Shown here: positions 1-7,852 of the stretch, in pieces
Numbering within the stretch: position 1 is the first letter of the stretch
How the letters are laid out: every line of letters begins with the position of its first letter
Notes under the pieces: generated by a model
Told to the model about the DNA's origin: nothing
The model's database searches: none
What the model saw: only the letters and a program-made list of their open reading frames with translations
Assembly: GCA_938041275.1 (NCBI GenBank)
Contig: CALISH010000083.1
Span: forward strand, 1-18,063
Origin: an uncultured Solobacterium sp.
Lineage (GTDB): Bacteria > Bacillota_I > Bacilli_A > Erysipelotrichales > Erysipelotrichaceae
DNA length: 18,063 nucleotides
Direction of reading: 5' to 3'
Position numbers and translations under genes: made by a program

Positions 1-566
1 ATCCAAACAATCTTTGATTTATTTTTACTAAAATTGTTAATGACAGGGAAATAAGCCTTATGCATGTGTTCTGTAAACAGAATAATTAAATCATTTTCTG
101 TGGAATTATTTGAAAGTGGTAGGAGAACGTCTTTCCACTCGAGAAGTATCGATGGATAGTCGAGGGACATCAACACTTCATGCATGTATTTAGCGGGAAC
201 AGAGGACATGTTATGACCATAAATATATATGGCACTTGAATTTTTTATGAATTCACAAATTTTTAAAATTTTTGAATTATCTAATGAATCAAAGATAGCT
301 TTAATTTTGTCTTTTGCATGATGTGTATTATATATTTCTTGAGTGGAACTTGCATATAAACTTTGTTTAATAGAATATTTAAAATCGCTATAGGAAGCAT
401 ATCCTAATTTTTTTAGTAATCTAATAATGCATGCATTTGAACAGAATGCTTTCTTTGCAAGCTCGGATATTCCCAAACTAGGTATTATAGAAATATGATC
501 AAGAATAAATTTATATGCTTGTATTTCTGTGGTTGAGAGTTCTGAAATATTGACGGTTTCTAACAT
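1..566 (-). CDS. RpiR-family sugar-phosphate-responsive regulator (partial, runs off left edge)
   Basis: This minus-strand reading frame is open from an ATG at 566 to the window edge (188 codons), so its C-terminus is outside the window. Residues 1 to about 85 form an N-terminal winged helix-turn-helix of the RpiR type (ISELAKKAFCSNACIIRLLKKLGY, cut here as ISELAKK then IIRLLKKLGY). From about residue 100 a SIS-like sugar-phosphate-binding domain begins, with a beta strand (SSAIYIYG) and a helix after it. It starts 4 bases after the stop of the upstream RpiR gene, with AGGAAGGA before the start, so the two are co-transcribed. An ATG at 571 overlaps the previous stop but meets a stop after three codons. 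It probably senses a phosphorylated sugar and acts with its neighbour on the divergent glucoside genes, which is inference. Confidence 0.85.
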   Translation of the reverse strand, partial: MLETVNISELSTTEIQAYKFILDHISIIPSLGISELAKKAFCSNACIIRLLKKLGYASYSDFKYSIKQSLYASSTQEIYNTHHAKDKIKAIFDSLDNSKILKICEFIKNSSAIYIYGHNMSSVPAKYMHEVLMSLDYPSILLEWKDVLLPLSNNSTENDLIILFTEHMHKAYFPVINNFSKNKSKIVW

Positions 567-570
567 AACA

Positions 571-1341
571 TTACTTCCTTCCTAGTTTTTCACGATATAA
601 GTTTAATAAAATATCAATTACAAAGAATATAACAAATCTTGATGTATATTCTGCTCCATTATTATCTTTTGGTGATGTGAAAAAGCGAATGTTATATTGG
701 CAACTATTTGATAGATTGTTTTGCGAAAAAGGAGAAATTGATACACATGTAAGACCGTGCGAAGAGGCGTTTTTCGCGAGTTGTGCAGTTTTAATGGAAG
801 TGCCTGAGGCACTAATAAAAATAAATATAGTATCTTTTTTGACGATTGGAAAAAGATGATTGGCCGTCTTTGGTGAATGAACTTGAAAAACATTATGACG
901 CCCGCAAAGAAGTAACTGACGTTCAAGATAATCTAAAACAGTATCTGTAATACCACTCGGGTAATACAGATATAAGTCTCTATTAGAATCTAATAGAGAG
1001 ATAATACTATGAATATCATCTGAAGTTGTAAAACTTAAAGACCCTTCGATGTCAGTTAGGATATTCTTTGTAATATTTTCTAATGATGTTACCTTTTCTA
1101 TATGAGAGGATGAGCTATTAGACTTAGTGCGGATATTATATTTCAATTCTGAGAATCCAGAAAAACCTAACTTTTTGCAGAAACGTAAAATTGAACTTGA
1201 AGAAACATGCACGCGATTCGAAAATTGTTGGATGGTTTGGCGTGCAATAGCAGATGAGTTTAAATAAATATATTTTAGTAAATCTAATTCCTTTTGATTG
1301 AGCGAGGAAAGAACGTGCTCTGACAAATTAAAATCAATCAT
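571..1341 (-). CDS. RpiR-family transcriptional regulator (HTH + SIS), likely controls the divergent glucoside operon
   Basis: This 256-residue protein has the usual RpiR length. Residues 1 to about 77 are the HTH_6 domain, with the recognition region VHVSSSSILRFCKKLGFSGF typical of the family. Residues about 105 to 240 are a SIS domain carrying the sugar-phosphate-binding loop ISASGTSIKT. The start is supported by GAGGG 11 bases upstream. It diverges from the GH4 and PTS genes across a 187-base control region holding a palindrome, and is followed after 4 bases by a second RpiR gene. Known relatives (GlvR/MalR, MurR) regulate neighbouring sugar-phosphate genes, either as activators or as repressors; the sign here cannot be told from sequence. 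The effector is probably a phosphorylated alpha-glucoside or glucose 6-phosphate (inference). Confidence 0.9.
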   Translation of the reverse strand: MIDFNLSEHVLSSLNQKELDLLKYIYLNSSAIARQTIQQFSNRVHVSSSSILRFCKKLGFSGFSELKYNIRTKSNSSSSHIEKVTSLENITKNILTDIEGSLSFTTSDDIHSIISLLDSNRDLYLYYPSGITDTVLDYLERQLLLCGRHNVFQVHSPKTANHLFPIVKKDTIFIFISASGTSIKTAQLAKNASSHGLTCVSISPFSQNNLSNSCQYNIRFFTSPKDNNGAEYTSRFVIFFVIDILLNLYREKLGRK

Positions 1342-1394
1342 ATAATTAAATCCCTCTATACTGTATATTATATAAGAAGATATTAGATATGCGA

Positions 1395-1421
1395 AAAAAA
1401 TTCCATAATTTGGAATTTTTT
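1395..1421. promoter_or_regulatory. Palindromic putative RpiR operator upstream of the glucoside operon
   Basis: Two perfect 11-base arms (AAAAAATTCCA at 1395-1405 and TGGAATTTTTT at 1411-1421) flank a 5-base spacer. A third half-site, TTGGAATT, recurs at 1450-1457. The palindrome overlaps the -35 region of the candidate promoter for the GH4 gene. It lies between two divergent units, one of which encodes RpiR regulators, so it is the natural operator candidate. Binding is inferred, not shown. Confidence 0.6.
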
Positions 1422-1440
1422 CTAAATATGAAATTATAAT
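1410..1440 (+). promoter_or_regulatory. Candidate promoter of the GH4-PTS operon
   Basis: TATAAT at 1435-1440 is a perfect -10. The best -35 is TTGGAA at 1410-1415 with a long 19-base spacer, which would suit regulated transcription. The predicted start near 1447 lies just before the extra TTGGAATT half-site. A second weak TTGACT at 1477 lacks a properly placed -10. Confidence 0.45.
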
Positions 1441-1528
1441 CTATATAACTTGGAATTATTTACAGTGCTAGCTGAATTGACTATTCTTTAACTATACATA
1501 CATGAATGTAAGAAAGAAGGAACAATTT

Positions 1529-2854
1529 ATGAAGAAATATAATGTGTGCATTGTGGGTGGTGGAAGTACATATACCCCAGGTTTTTTGAAATCGTTTGTA
1601 CGTCTTAAGGAGGAATTCCCAATTGCAAAATTAGTCTTATTTGATAATAATGCAGAAAGACAAGAAGTAATTGGAGAATTTGGAAAGATCCTATTTGGAG
1701 AAAGATTCAAGGAGCTAGAATTTTCTTATACGACTGATCCAAAAACTGCTTATGAGAATATGGATTTTGTATTCATGCAGATGCGCTCAGGCGGATTGCA
1801 GATGAGAAGAGAGGATGAACATATTCCTTTTAAACTAGGTAAGATTGGACAGGAAACATGTGGCGCAGGTGGAATGGCTTATGGATTACGTTCTACAATT
1901 GATATGATTATTGCGGTTCGTCAGATTAGACAATATTCGCCTAATGCATGGATATTAAATTATTCAAATCCAGCCGCAATTGTTGCAGAAGCGTTAAGAA
2001 GAGAATTTCCAAGTGATAAGAGAATTTTGAACATCTGCGATCAACCTGAGAATGTTATTCGTTCGGTTAGCAGATTACTAGGATGTTCATGGGAAGATTT
2101 AGACCCAGTATATTTTGGATTAAATCATTATGGATGGTTTACACATGTTTATGACAAACATACAGGTGAGGACTTATTGCCAAAGATTCGCCAAATTGTA
2201 GCTGAGAAGGGCTTTCTACCACAAGATGCAGAACAGAGAGATCCATCATGGCTAGAGACATATGGATTTGTACAAGATATTATGAATGATTTCCCAGACT
2301 ATCTTCCAAATACATATGATGGATATTATTTGTATCCTGAATATAAATATAATCATTTGGATCATGAATATACTCGTGCTGATGAAGTAATTGCAGGAAG
2401 AGAAACACGTGTTTTCAAGGAATGTAGAGAAGTTATTGCAAATGGCAAATTAGGTGAAGGCTTCCATAGCATTTCTGATGCACATGCAGAAATGATGATT
2501 AAAGTTGCAGAAGCAATTGCATTTAACAAGAATACTCGTTTTATTGTCATTGTGGAGAATAATGGTGCAATCAATAATCTTCAAGATGATGCAATGGTAG
2601 AAGTCGTATGTGAATTAGGAATTAATGGCCCTAGACCAATGGCAGTTGGTAATATTCCTCAATTCTACTATGGTTTATTAGCTCAACAAGTATCATCTGA
2701 AAAATTATTAATTGACGCATATTACGAGAAGTCATATCAAAAGGCACTTCAAGCATTAACATTAAATAGATTAATCAATGATGCTAAGAAAGCAAGAGAA
2801 ATTCTAGATGCATTAATTATTGCAAATAAGGGTATGTGGCCAGATTTACATTAA
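1529..2854 (+). CDS. glvA: GH4 family 6-phospho-alpha-glucosidase
   Basis: This is a 441-residue cytosolic glycosidase that hydrolyses phosphorylated alpha-glucosides such as maltose 6-phosphate after PTS uptake, using NAD+ and a divalent metal. The N-terminal dinucleotide fold has GGGSTYTPG at residues 10-18. The GQETCGAGG motif follows. The metal and active-site Cys lies in CDQP (C170), with the partner His in GLNHYGW (H200). CDxP, rather than the CNVP of beta-glucosidases, assigns it to the alpha-glucosidase branch (GlvA/MalH), as does the C-terminal NKGMWPDL. I chose the ATG at 1529 over 1502 because AGAAGGA sits 7 bases before it and the protein then begins exactly like its relatives. 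The PTS permease follows 21 bases later. The exact sugar (maltose, trehalulose or other sucrose isomers) cannot be fixed. Confidence 0.9.
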   Translation: MKKYNVCIVGGGSTYTPGFLKSFVRLKEEFPIAKLVLFDNNAERQEVIGEFGKILFGERFKELEFSYTTDPKTAYENMDFVFMQMRSGGLQMRREDEHIPFKLGKIGQETCGAGGMAYGLRSTIDMIIAVRQIRQYSPNAWILNYSNPAAIVAEALRREFPSDKRILNICDQPENVIRSVSRLLGCSWEDLDPVYFGLNHYGWFTHVYDKHTGEDLLPKIRQIVAEKGFLPQDAEQRDPSWLETYGFVQDIMNDFPDYLPNTYDGYYLYPEYKYNHLDHEYTRADEVIAGRETRVFKECREVIANGKLGEGFHSISDAHAEMMIKVAEAIAFNKNTRFIVIVENNGAINNLQDDAMVEVVCELGINGPRPMAVGNIPQFYYGLLAQQVSSEKLLIDAYYEKSYQKALQALTLNRLINDAKKAREILDALIIANKGMWPDLH

Positions 2855-2875
2855 AACGTTGAGGGGGAAATAATA

Positions 2876-4396
2876 ATGAAGGATAAGATAATTCAATTCT
2901 TTTCAAATTTGGGAAGAAGTTTGATGATGCCAATTGCTGCATTAGCTGCATGTGGTATCGTATTAGGTTTGACATCCGCTTTATCAAAAGCACAAGTAGT
3001 TGCTGCAGTTCCATTTCTTGGATTTGCTTCAGTTAAATTTGTTATTTTAGCGTTATTTAAGTTGTCTGCTGTCGTATTTACGTTAATCCCGGTTTTATTT
3101 GCTATATCGATATCTTTGGGATTAGCTAAGGAAGATAAAGAAATTGCTGCCTTTGCTGGTTTTATCGGATATTATGCATTTTTGGTAGGAAGCTCTTTAG
3201 TCATTGCAACTGAAGTTATTGATTTTAGTGCGATGAAGATATCTACAATTCTAGGCGTTCAGACTCTAGATATGGGAGCGATTGCCGGAATTATCATTGG
3301 TCTATTAACGGCACACCTACATAATAAATATCATAAGGTAGAATTCCCGGCAGCTATTGCTTTCTATGGTGGAAAGCGATTCGTCGCATTGATTGTTATC
3401 TTGTGCTCAGGACTTCTTGGATTGGTAATGCCATTTATCTGGGCGCCAGTATCCAGTGGTATAAATGCATTGGGTAGATTAATTGCTGGTTCTGGATCAT
3501 TTGGAGTATTCATCTATGGCTTACTAGAAAGACTACTAATCCCTACTGGACTTCATCATGTGCTGAATGGACTATTTAGAACGACAGCACTTGGCGGTGT
3601 TTATGAGGGTGTTGAAGGATGTTTGAACATATTCCTTCAATTCATAGATAAAGTTCAAATTTCGGATTTGGCACCGTTCACTAAATTTTTAGGACAAGGA
3701 AAAATGCCATATATGATGTTTGGCTTACCAGCTGCAGCCTATGCAATTTATAAGACAACTCCGCAGGAGAAAAAAGGAAAAGTTAAGGCATTAATGATTG
3801 CTGGAGTAGCAGCTAGTGCAATCTCGGGAATCACAGAACCTCTTGAATTCTCCTTTATGTTTATTGCACCGCAACTGTTCTTGTTCCATTCTGTTATGGG
3901 TGGATTATCCTTTATGTTGATGTCACTATTAGGTGTTGTAATTGGTAACACTGGTGGTGGTTTAATTGATTTCTTTATTTGGGGTGTGTTCCAACCTGGC
4001 TCAAACTGGTATTGGGTGATTGTTGTTGGTGTTTGTTACGCTGCTATCTACTATTTTGTATTCTATTCTTATCTCAAGAAAAAGAATATTTCTATTGATG
4101 TAAGTGTGGATGATGATAGTGAAGTAAACGAGCAGACAATTCCAGATAATGAATTATTTAATACAGCAAGAACTATTATTAGTGGGCTTGGTGGAATTGA
4201 GAATATTGTGGCTGTAAATAACTGCATGTCACGTTTAAGAGTTGATGTAAAAGATATGTCGAAGGTTGATGATAACGTATTAAAATCAACTGGAAGTATA
4301 GGCATTATTAAACCGACCGAAAAACATATACAAGTTATTTATGGACCAAAAGTAGAGAAGATAGCTGATAAATTAAGAGAGCTATTAAAGTATTAA
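2876..4396 (+). CDS. PTS EIIBC permease, glucose/alpha-glucoside family
   Basis: This 506-residue membrane protein takes up and phosphorylates an alpha-glucoside. The EIIC part (about residues 1-405) is a run of hydrophobic helices with the substrate loop GITEPLEFSF starting at G318, plus LIPTGLHH and FYGGKRFV. A charged linker (SVDDDSEVNEQT) leads to the EIIB domain (about 425-506). Its phosphorylated Cys is C450 in the motif NNCMSRLRVDV. The order C then B, with no EIIA, matches GlvC/MalP-type permeases, which borrow EIIA-Glc from elsewhere. GAGGGGG precedes the ATG. It shares an operon with the GH4 gene, so the imported phospho-sugar would be cleaved directly to glucose 6-phosphate plus a second sugar. 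Confidence 0.92.
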   Translation: MKDKIIQFFSNLGRSLMMPIAALAACGIVLGLTSALSKAQVVAAVPFLGFASVKFVILALFKLSAVVFTLIPVLFAISISLGLAKEDKEIAAFAGFIGYYAFLVGSSLVIATEVIDFSAMKISTILGVQTLDMGAIAGIIIGLLTAHLHNKYHKVEFPAAIAFYGGKRFVALIVILCSGLLGLVMPFIWAPVSSGINALGRLIAGSGSFGVFIYGLLERLLIPTGLHHVLNGLFRTTALGGVYEGVEGCLNIFLQFIDKVQISDLAPFTKFLGQGKMPYMMFGLPAAAYAIYKTTPQEKKGKVKALMIAGVAASAISGITEPLEFSFMFIAPQLFLFHSVMGGLSFMLMSLLGVVIGNTGGGLIDFFIWGVFQPGSNWYWVIVVGVCYAAIYYFVFYSYLKKKNISIDVSVDDDSEVNEQTIPDNELFNTARTIISGLGGIENIVAVNNCMSRLRVDVKDMSKVDDNVLKSTGSIGIIKPTEKHIQVIYGPKVEKIADKLRELLKY

Positions 4397-4401
4397 AATT
4401 A

Positions 4402-4449
4402 AAAGGCTATGCACTATTCATTCCGTATAGGATATGGTGCATAGCCTTT
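4402..4449. terminator. Bidirectional terminator between PTS gene and adhesin
   Basis: A perfect 13-base stem (AAAGGCTATGCAC at 4402-4414 pairs with 4437-4449) closes a 22-base loop that itself partly pairs. On the minus strand it is followed by TTAATTTTAA and begins 2 bases after the adhesin stop. On the plus strand the U-run is short. It lies between converging genes and probably serves both, better for the minus strand. Confidence 0.75.
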
Positions 4450-4451
4450 AA

Positions 4452-6128
4452 CTATCTATAAGAGTGTCTCTTTGAGAAGAGGTAACCGCTAGCGATAATG
4501 CCAACGAACATCATTCCAATGTAGAGATAGATATTTGTAGAATCGCTTGTCTTTGGTGTAGTAGGATTCTGTGGTCGCTCTGTGTTTGTGATGGTGAAGC
4601 CTGTTGTTTGATTGCCGGTTATTGTAGTGTTATAACCATTTACAGCATCTTCACTGATTGTGTATTGAATCTCTGTACCGCTTTGATCGTACTTACGTAC
4701 ATTAGTGAAACTAGCCGTCCAGTTATTTGTATCATCTAATGTTAGAGTTGTACCTGTATCTGTTCCATTAGCAAATAAGTGAACTGTGATAGGACCTGCT
4801 TTTGGACCTACCCATGTCTTTGTGACAGAGATATTTGTCTTGATTGGTTTGTCGGTGATTGTTTGTAACGCACCATCTGTAGCGGTTACTTGTAATGTAT
4901 ATTCTGTGTTATTTAATTCATAGCCAGCAGGAGCTGTTGTCTCTTTGACTTTATAGGTGCCTTGTACTAAAGCTTCGGAAGTAACAGTACCATCGGCACC
5001 TGTTGTTAGATTAAATGTTGTGCCATCTGGTTGTGTAACTGTAAATACTGCATTAGCTAAAGTGACTGAGTTATCGTCCTCATCAACCTTTGTTAATCTG
5101 ATTTTGTGTGCAAGATCTCCTGAACCAGAGCCTCCGGAGTAAGCTCTTGTGAAGTGTGCATCAAAATCATAAGTTTGACCATTAGATGTTAGTGAGAGGG
5201 TGTTATTTAGGTCTGTGCCTTCTGTATATGTAGATTGATATGTGAGACGATACTGTTCCCCATTGATATTCCCAACATTAATTGTAAATGTCTGGTCGTT
5301 ATCAGACATTGTTAGTTTTCCTGTTAAATTGACAGGTGTTGATGTTCCGGCAATATCATTACCGTACTGGTCCATCTGAACTGTAGATAAGCGAATTGTA
5401 TTTGGTAGAATTCTTTCATTAGAACCAACAATTGTATCGTGGATAATTGCATTTGGTAGTATTGCTTGTCTATGGTTGATGCGAATTTCTCAATTTGCGA
5501 TATTTGGGTTGGTTGTATCGTACCAAGCAAATTTGTGTAACGTTTCATTATTTAAAATCTGTGGCCCATCAACATTGACGGAACCTGTTGAAGATGAAGT
5601 ATTAGGTTGTCCTGCATTAACAGTAATAGTGAATGAACTAGATTGATTAATAGGAACTCTTGTTAAATCAAATCTAGCAGATAGTTGAATATTACCGTTA
5701 ACGTTGTAGCGATTATCAACCCAGTCAGTGAATACTACTTTTGCGGTTGCGCCAGTTGTACCTGGAGTGATATGTGCTCTTGCGATTACAGCACCTGATC
5801 CATCTTGGTCATAGAGGTCGAAGTCGACAGGACTTGAGTCTGCTGAGAACATAACTGTATCAGGTAGATCGATTGTGAAGTAGTCACCTGCTTTTAATGT
5901 TGCGCCTGTATTATTAGTTGCCCAATCTAAGTTAAAGTAGAAGTTATCAGTATAGTAGATATCTCCAACATTTGTTCTAGATAGATTCATAAATCTAAAG
6001 TTTGTGATTGTCGCATCAACTTGTTTTGGAACACCATCAGCGATAACGTTTGTTTTAGTCCAACTGATAAGAGCTGTTAATGTCATTAAAAATGATAAAA
6101 TTACAGCGAAATAATTCCTCTTTTTCAT
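4452..6128 (-). pseudogene. Cell-wall adhesin with collagen-binding-like, SpaA-like and Cna_B domains, interrupted by an in-frame TGA
   Basis: A single frame runs from ATG at 6128 to TAG at 4452 (558 sense positions) but contains TGA at 5490-5492 (codon 213). Codons 1-32 are a signal peptide (KKRNYF, a hydrophobic core, then VIADG). About 33-335 is an Ig-like collagen-binding-type adhesin module whose frame continues smoothly across the TGA (NPNIAN, stop, EIRINH, LPNAIIHD). About 342-429 is a SpaA-like domain with the isopeptide candidates K347 and E396 (KVKETTAPAGY). About 432-517 is a Cna_B domain (VTKTWVGP, E493). The tail has TPKTSD (524-529), a hydrophobic helix and KRHSYR, a sortase signal with an unusual motif. 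GGAAGGA precedes the start. Without readthrough, only a 212-residue secreted fragment is made; the rest could start at an internal Met (5375) but would lack a signal peptide. A sequencing error or a recent nonsense mutation is equally possible. Confidence 0.85.
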
Positions 6129-6185
6129 ATATATTTCCTTCCGCCCAAGATTTCTACAGTGTTTAGATTTGCCATGTACGAGTGA

Positions 6186-6191
6186 ATTATA
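6186..6191 (-). promoter_or_regulatory. Candidate -10 box of the adhesin gene
   Basis: TATAAT is read on the minus strand about 60 bases before the adhesin start. The nearest -35-like hexamer (TTGTCA, 6206-6211) is only 14 bases away, so the promoter is weak or activator-dependent, or the true start lies elsewhere. Confidence 0.35.
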
Positions 6192-6259
6192 TACCGAACA
6201 AATTGTGACAATTTTAAAGTATTCCTTAAGATTTCTTTTTTGTTTATGTATATATCAAC

Positions 6260-6289
6260 AAATAAAAAAACAGCCTATAGTAGGCTGTT
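6260..6289 (-). terminator. Intrinsic terminator of the padR-DUF4097 operon
   Basis: A 9-base stem (AACAGCCTA at 6269-6277 pairs with 6281-6289) with a 3-base loop is followed on the minus strand by six U residues. The hairpin contains part of the TAA stop of the DUF4097 gene (6288-6290). Confidence 0.9.
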
Positions 6290-7502
6290 AGTGAAAGTCG
6301 ATATCACCGGCATTTGTTTTGATGACAATTTCACCTTTTCCATCACCGACAATGTATTTTTTATGACGGAGCTTTTGGTATGGTAAATCATCGTCAAAGT
6401 CAATATCTCCGAAGTTTGTGGAGAGACTTGCACGGTAGTCTTTTGTTTCTGTTGTCATATCAATATCGCCAGCAGTAGATGTGACTTGGATGTTTTGGAT
6501 TTCTCCATGAACATCTAAATCGATGTCACCTGCAGTTGTTTTTACTTCGATGATAGGAGAGGATACTTCCATATCGATATCGCCTGCAGCTGCGGAGAGT
6601 TGAATGACATTGGCGGCGTGTTTTTGAATATCAATATCTCCAGCTGCGATATTGGCATATAGATTACCTGTTGTATTTGTTAAGTCCACATCACCAGCAG
6701 ATAGCTTCATGCTAATTTCATCGAAGTTGGAATCGGAGACATCTAAGTCGCCTGCCAACATCGTAAAGTCGGCACGTTTCATTTCAACGCGGCTAAGAGA
6801 GACATCTCCAGATTTGTTATGACAGTTGAATTCATCAAGTTTAATATCGTTGATATCTACATCACCAGCAGGTGCTTCCATTGTGATTGTTGAAACACTA
6901 GATGGGATTTGAACGGTCAAGTCACCACTACCAGACACAATAATCGTTGCGGTTGTATCATTTATTTCACAATGAATTCCATCAGTTGTAGGATTTCTAA
7001 AGATACTTTGTGACTGGGTAAATTCATAGCGGAGTTCATTTCCTTTTTCTAGAGTTATATCCAAGGATGACAGTAATGTCTCGCTGTGAATCACTAAGTG
7101 AGCGATGGAATCTGGAAGTGTTTCAGTCTGAGGATCTGAATAGTACTGCGCTGTATTCTTCTTACGGTCCATATTAACTGTAAAGTTTTTTGCATGACCA
7201 AGTGCTTCGTCTGCGATACGTGTAAACGCATGGAAGGCTGTAGATAATCCTTCTTTTAAATCTTGATAGTCTTTACTCTTCTGTTCTTTATGAACAGTTT
7301 CTTTTTCTCCACCCATCATATGGATATTTTCTAATACGTCGTCAATCGTACCGAGATCATTCATGATTTCTTCTTCGCTTCTTCCTTCGCTAATTCCTTC
7401 TTGGAAGTGTGCTTCGAAGGCATCGAGAATATCTTTCTTAAAACTTGGAGAGTAGTTTGCGAGAGCTTGATTCAAAGCTGCTAAGTATTCATTTTTTGTC
7501 AT
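6288..7502 (-). CDS. HAAS/DUF1700-type N-terminus fused to DUF4097 repeat domain
   Basis: This 404-residue protein has no signal peptide and no evident membrane helix, so it is probably cytosolic or peripheral. Residues 1 to about 65 form a helical HAAS/DUF1700-like domain (KNEYLAALNQAL, EEEIMNDLGTIDDVLENI). A polar linker to about 130 follows. The rest is a DUF4097 beta-solenoid in which a GD(I/V/L)D(I/L/M/F) motif, mostly preceded by Ala, recurs at residues 193, 213, 232, 251, 270, 288, 307, 325, 345, 365 and 399, a spacing of 18-20 except for the last. The start at 7502 overlaps the PadR stop by four bases (ATGA), so translation is coupled; an upstream in-frame ATG at 7538 lies inside padR and is rejected. 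PadR-HAAS-DUF4097 gene pairs are common in Firmicutes, but their molecular role is not established. Many relatives carry membrane helices, which I do not see here. Confidence 0.85.
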   Translation of the reverse strand: MTKNEYLAALNQALANYSPSFKKDILDAFEAHFQEGISEGRSEEEIMNDLGTIDDVLENIHMMGGEKETVHKEQKSKDYQDLKEGLSTAFHAFTRIADEALGHAKNFTVNMDRKKNTAQYYSDPQTETLPDSIAHLVIHSETLLSSLDITLEKGNELRYEFTQSQSIFRNPTTDGIHCEINDTTATIIVSGSGDLTVQIPSSVSTITMEAPAGDVDINDIKLDEFNCHNKSGDVSLSRVEMKRADFTMLAGDLDVSDSNFDEISMKLSAGDVDLTNTTGNLYANIAAGDIDIQKHAANVIQLSAAAGDIDMEVSSPIIEVKTTAGDIDLDVHGEIQNIQVTSTAGDIDMTTETKDYRASLSTNFGDIDFDDDLPYQKLRHKKYIVGDGKGEIVIKTNAGDIDFH

Positions 7503-7801
7503 ATCAGTTTTTCCACCTTTTGAACGAATGTAATCCATTCTTCTTTCTGTTGTTGTTGATAAAGTTTTCCTTCTTCTGTTAAATGATAGTATTTTCGAGC
7601 TGGGCCACCGGATGATTCCACAAGATAGGTTTCAAGATAACCATTATCTTTTAGTCTTTTTAGTATTAAATATAATGTCCCGGCAGTGACGGACATTTCT
7701 TGGGAAATATCTTCAGTTAGTTCGTATCCATACTTGTCATCTTTTACTAACTTTGAAAGAACGCATAATTCTAAAACACCTTTTTTAAATTGTGCATCCA
7801 T
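7499..7801 (-). CDS. PadR-family transcriptional repressor
   Basis: This 100-residue protein is a compact PadR-type winged helix: FKKGVLELCVLSKLV, then YGYELTEDIS, the recognition helix VTAGTLYLILKRLKDNGYLE and the wing GGPARKYYHLTEEGK, followed by a short C-terminal dimerisation helix. A frame extending to 7966 exists, but the start at 7801 is preceded by a perfect AAGGAGG at 5-6 bases and matches the family length. It ends in TGA inside the start of the DUF4097 gene, the usual coupled arrangement. An inverted repeat within its own promoter points to autoregulation. PadR proteins repress and are released by a ligand or by a partner protein; the signal here is unknown. Confidence 0.92.
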   Translation of the reverse strand: MDAQFKKGVLELCVLSKLVKDDKYGYELTEDISQEMSVTAGTLYLILKRLKDNGYLETYLVESSGGPARKYYHLTEEGKLYQQQQKEEWITFVQKVEKLI

Positions 7802-7823
7802 TATTTTTCCTCCTTGCAAGTAG

Positions 7824-7852
7824 AATATAACACATACTATTATGTAATGCAA
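7824..7852 (-). promoter_or_regulatory. Promoter of the padR operon
   Basis: Read on the minus strand, TTGCAT (7847-7852) and TATATT (7824-7829) are separated by exactly 17 bases, with the AAGGAGG of padR just downstream. Confidence 0.75.

Noticed and set aside
71..79. Catabolite-response (cre) element, TGTAAACAG
   Set aside because: It lies inside the partial RpiR coding region, lacks the CG core and is far from any start. No cre-like site was seen upstream of the GH4 gene.
618..926. Alternative open frames inside the first RpiR gene, on both strands
   Set aside because: They lack ribosome sites and recognisable domains and overlap a well-supported RpiR gene.
1502..1528. Upstream start for the GH4 gene
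   Set aside because: The extra nine residues precede the family-standard N-terminus, no ribosome site lies before 1502, and AGAAGGA fits the ATG at 1529.
1529..2854. Annotation as 6-phospho-beta-glucosidase (CelF/LicH)
   Set aside because: The active-site motif is CDQP, as in alpha-glucosidases (CDMP in GlvA), not the CNVP of the beta branch, and the C-terminus also matches the alpha branch.
5490..5492. TGA read as Trp by an alternative genetic code (as in Mollicutes)
   Set aside because: TGG is used for Trp throughout, and PadR and the first ABC subunit end in TGA within ATGA start overlaps. Reading through them gives only a few nonsense codons, so TGA is a stop in this genome.
6400..6920. 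DNA tandem repeat or CRISPR-like array from recurring GATATC/TCACC words
   Set aside because: The words fall in frame in the DUF4097 gene and encode the AGDID protein repeats; there are no constant repeats or unique spacers of CRISPR type.
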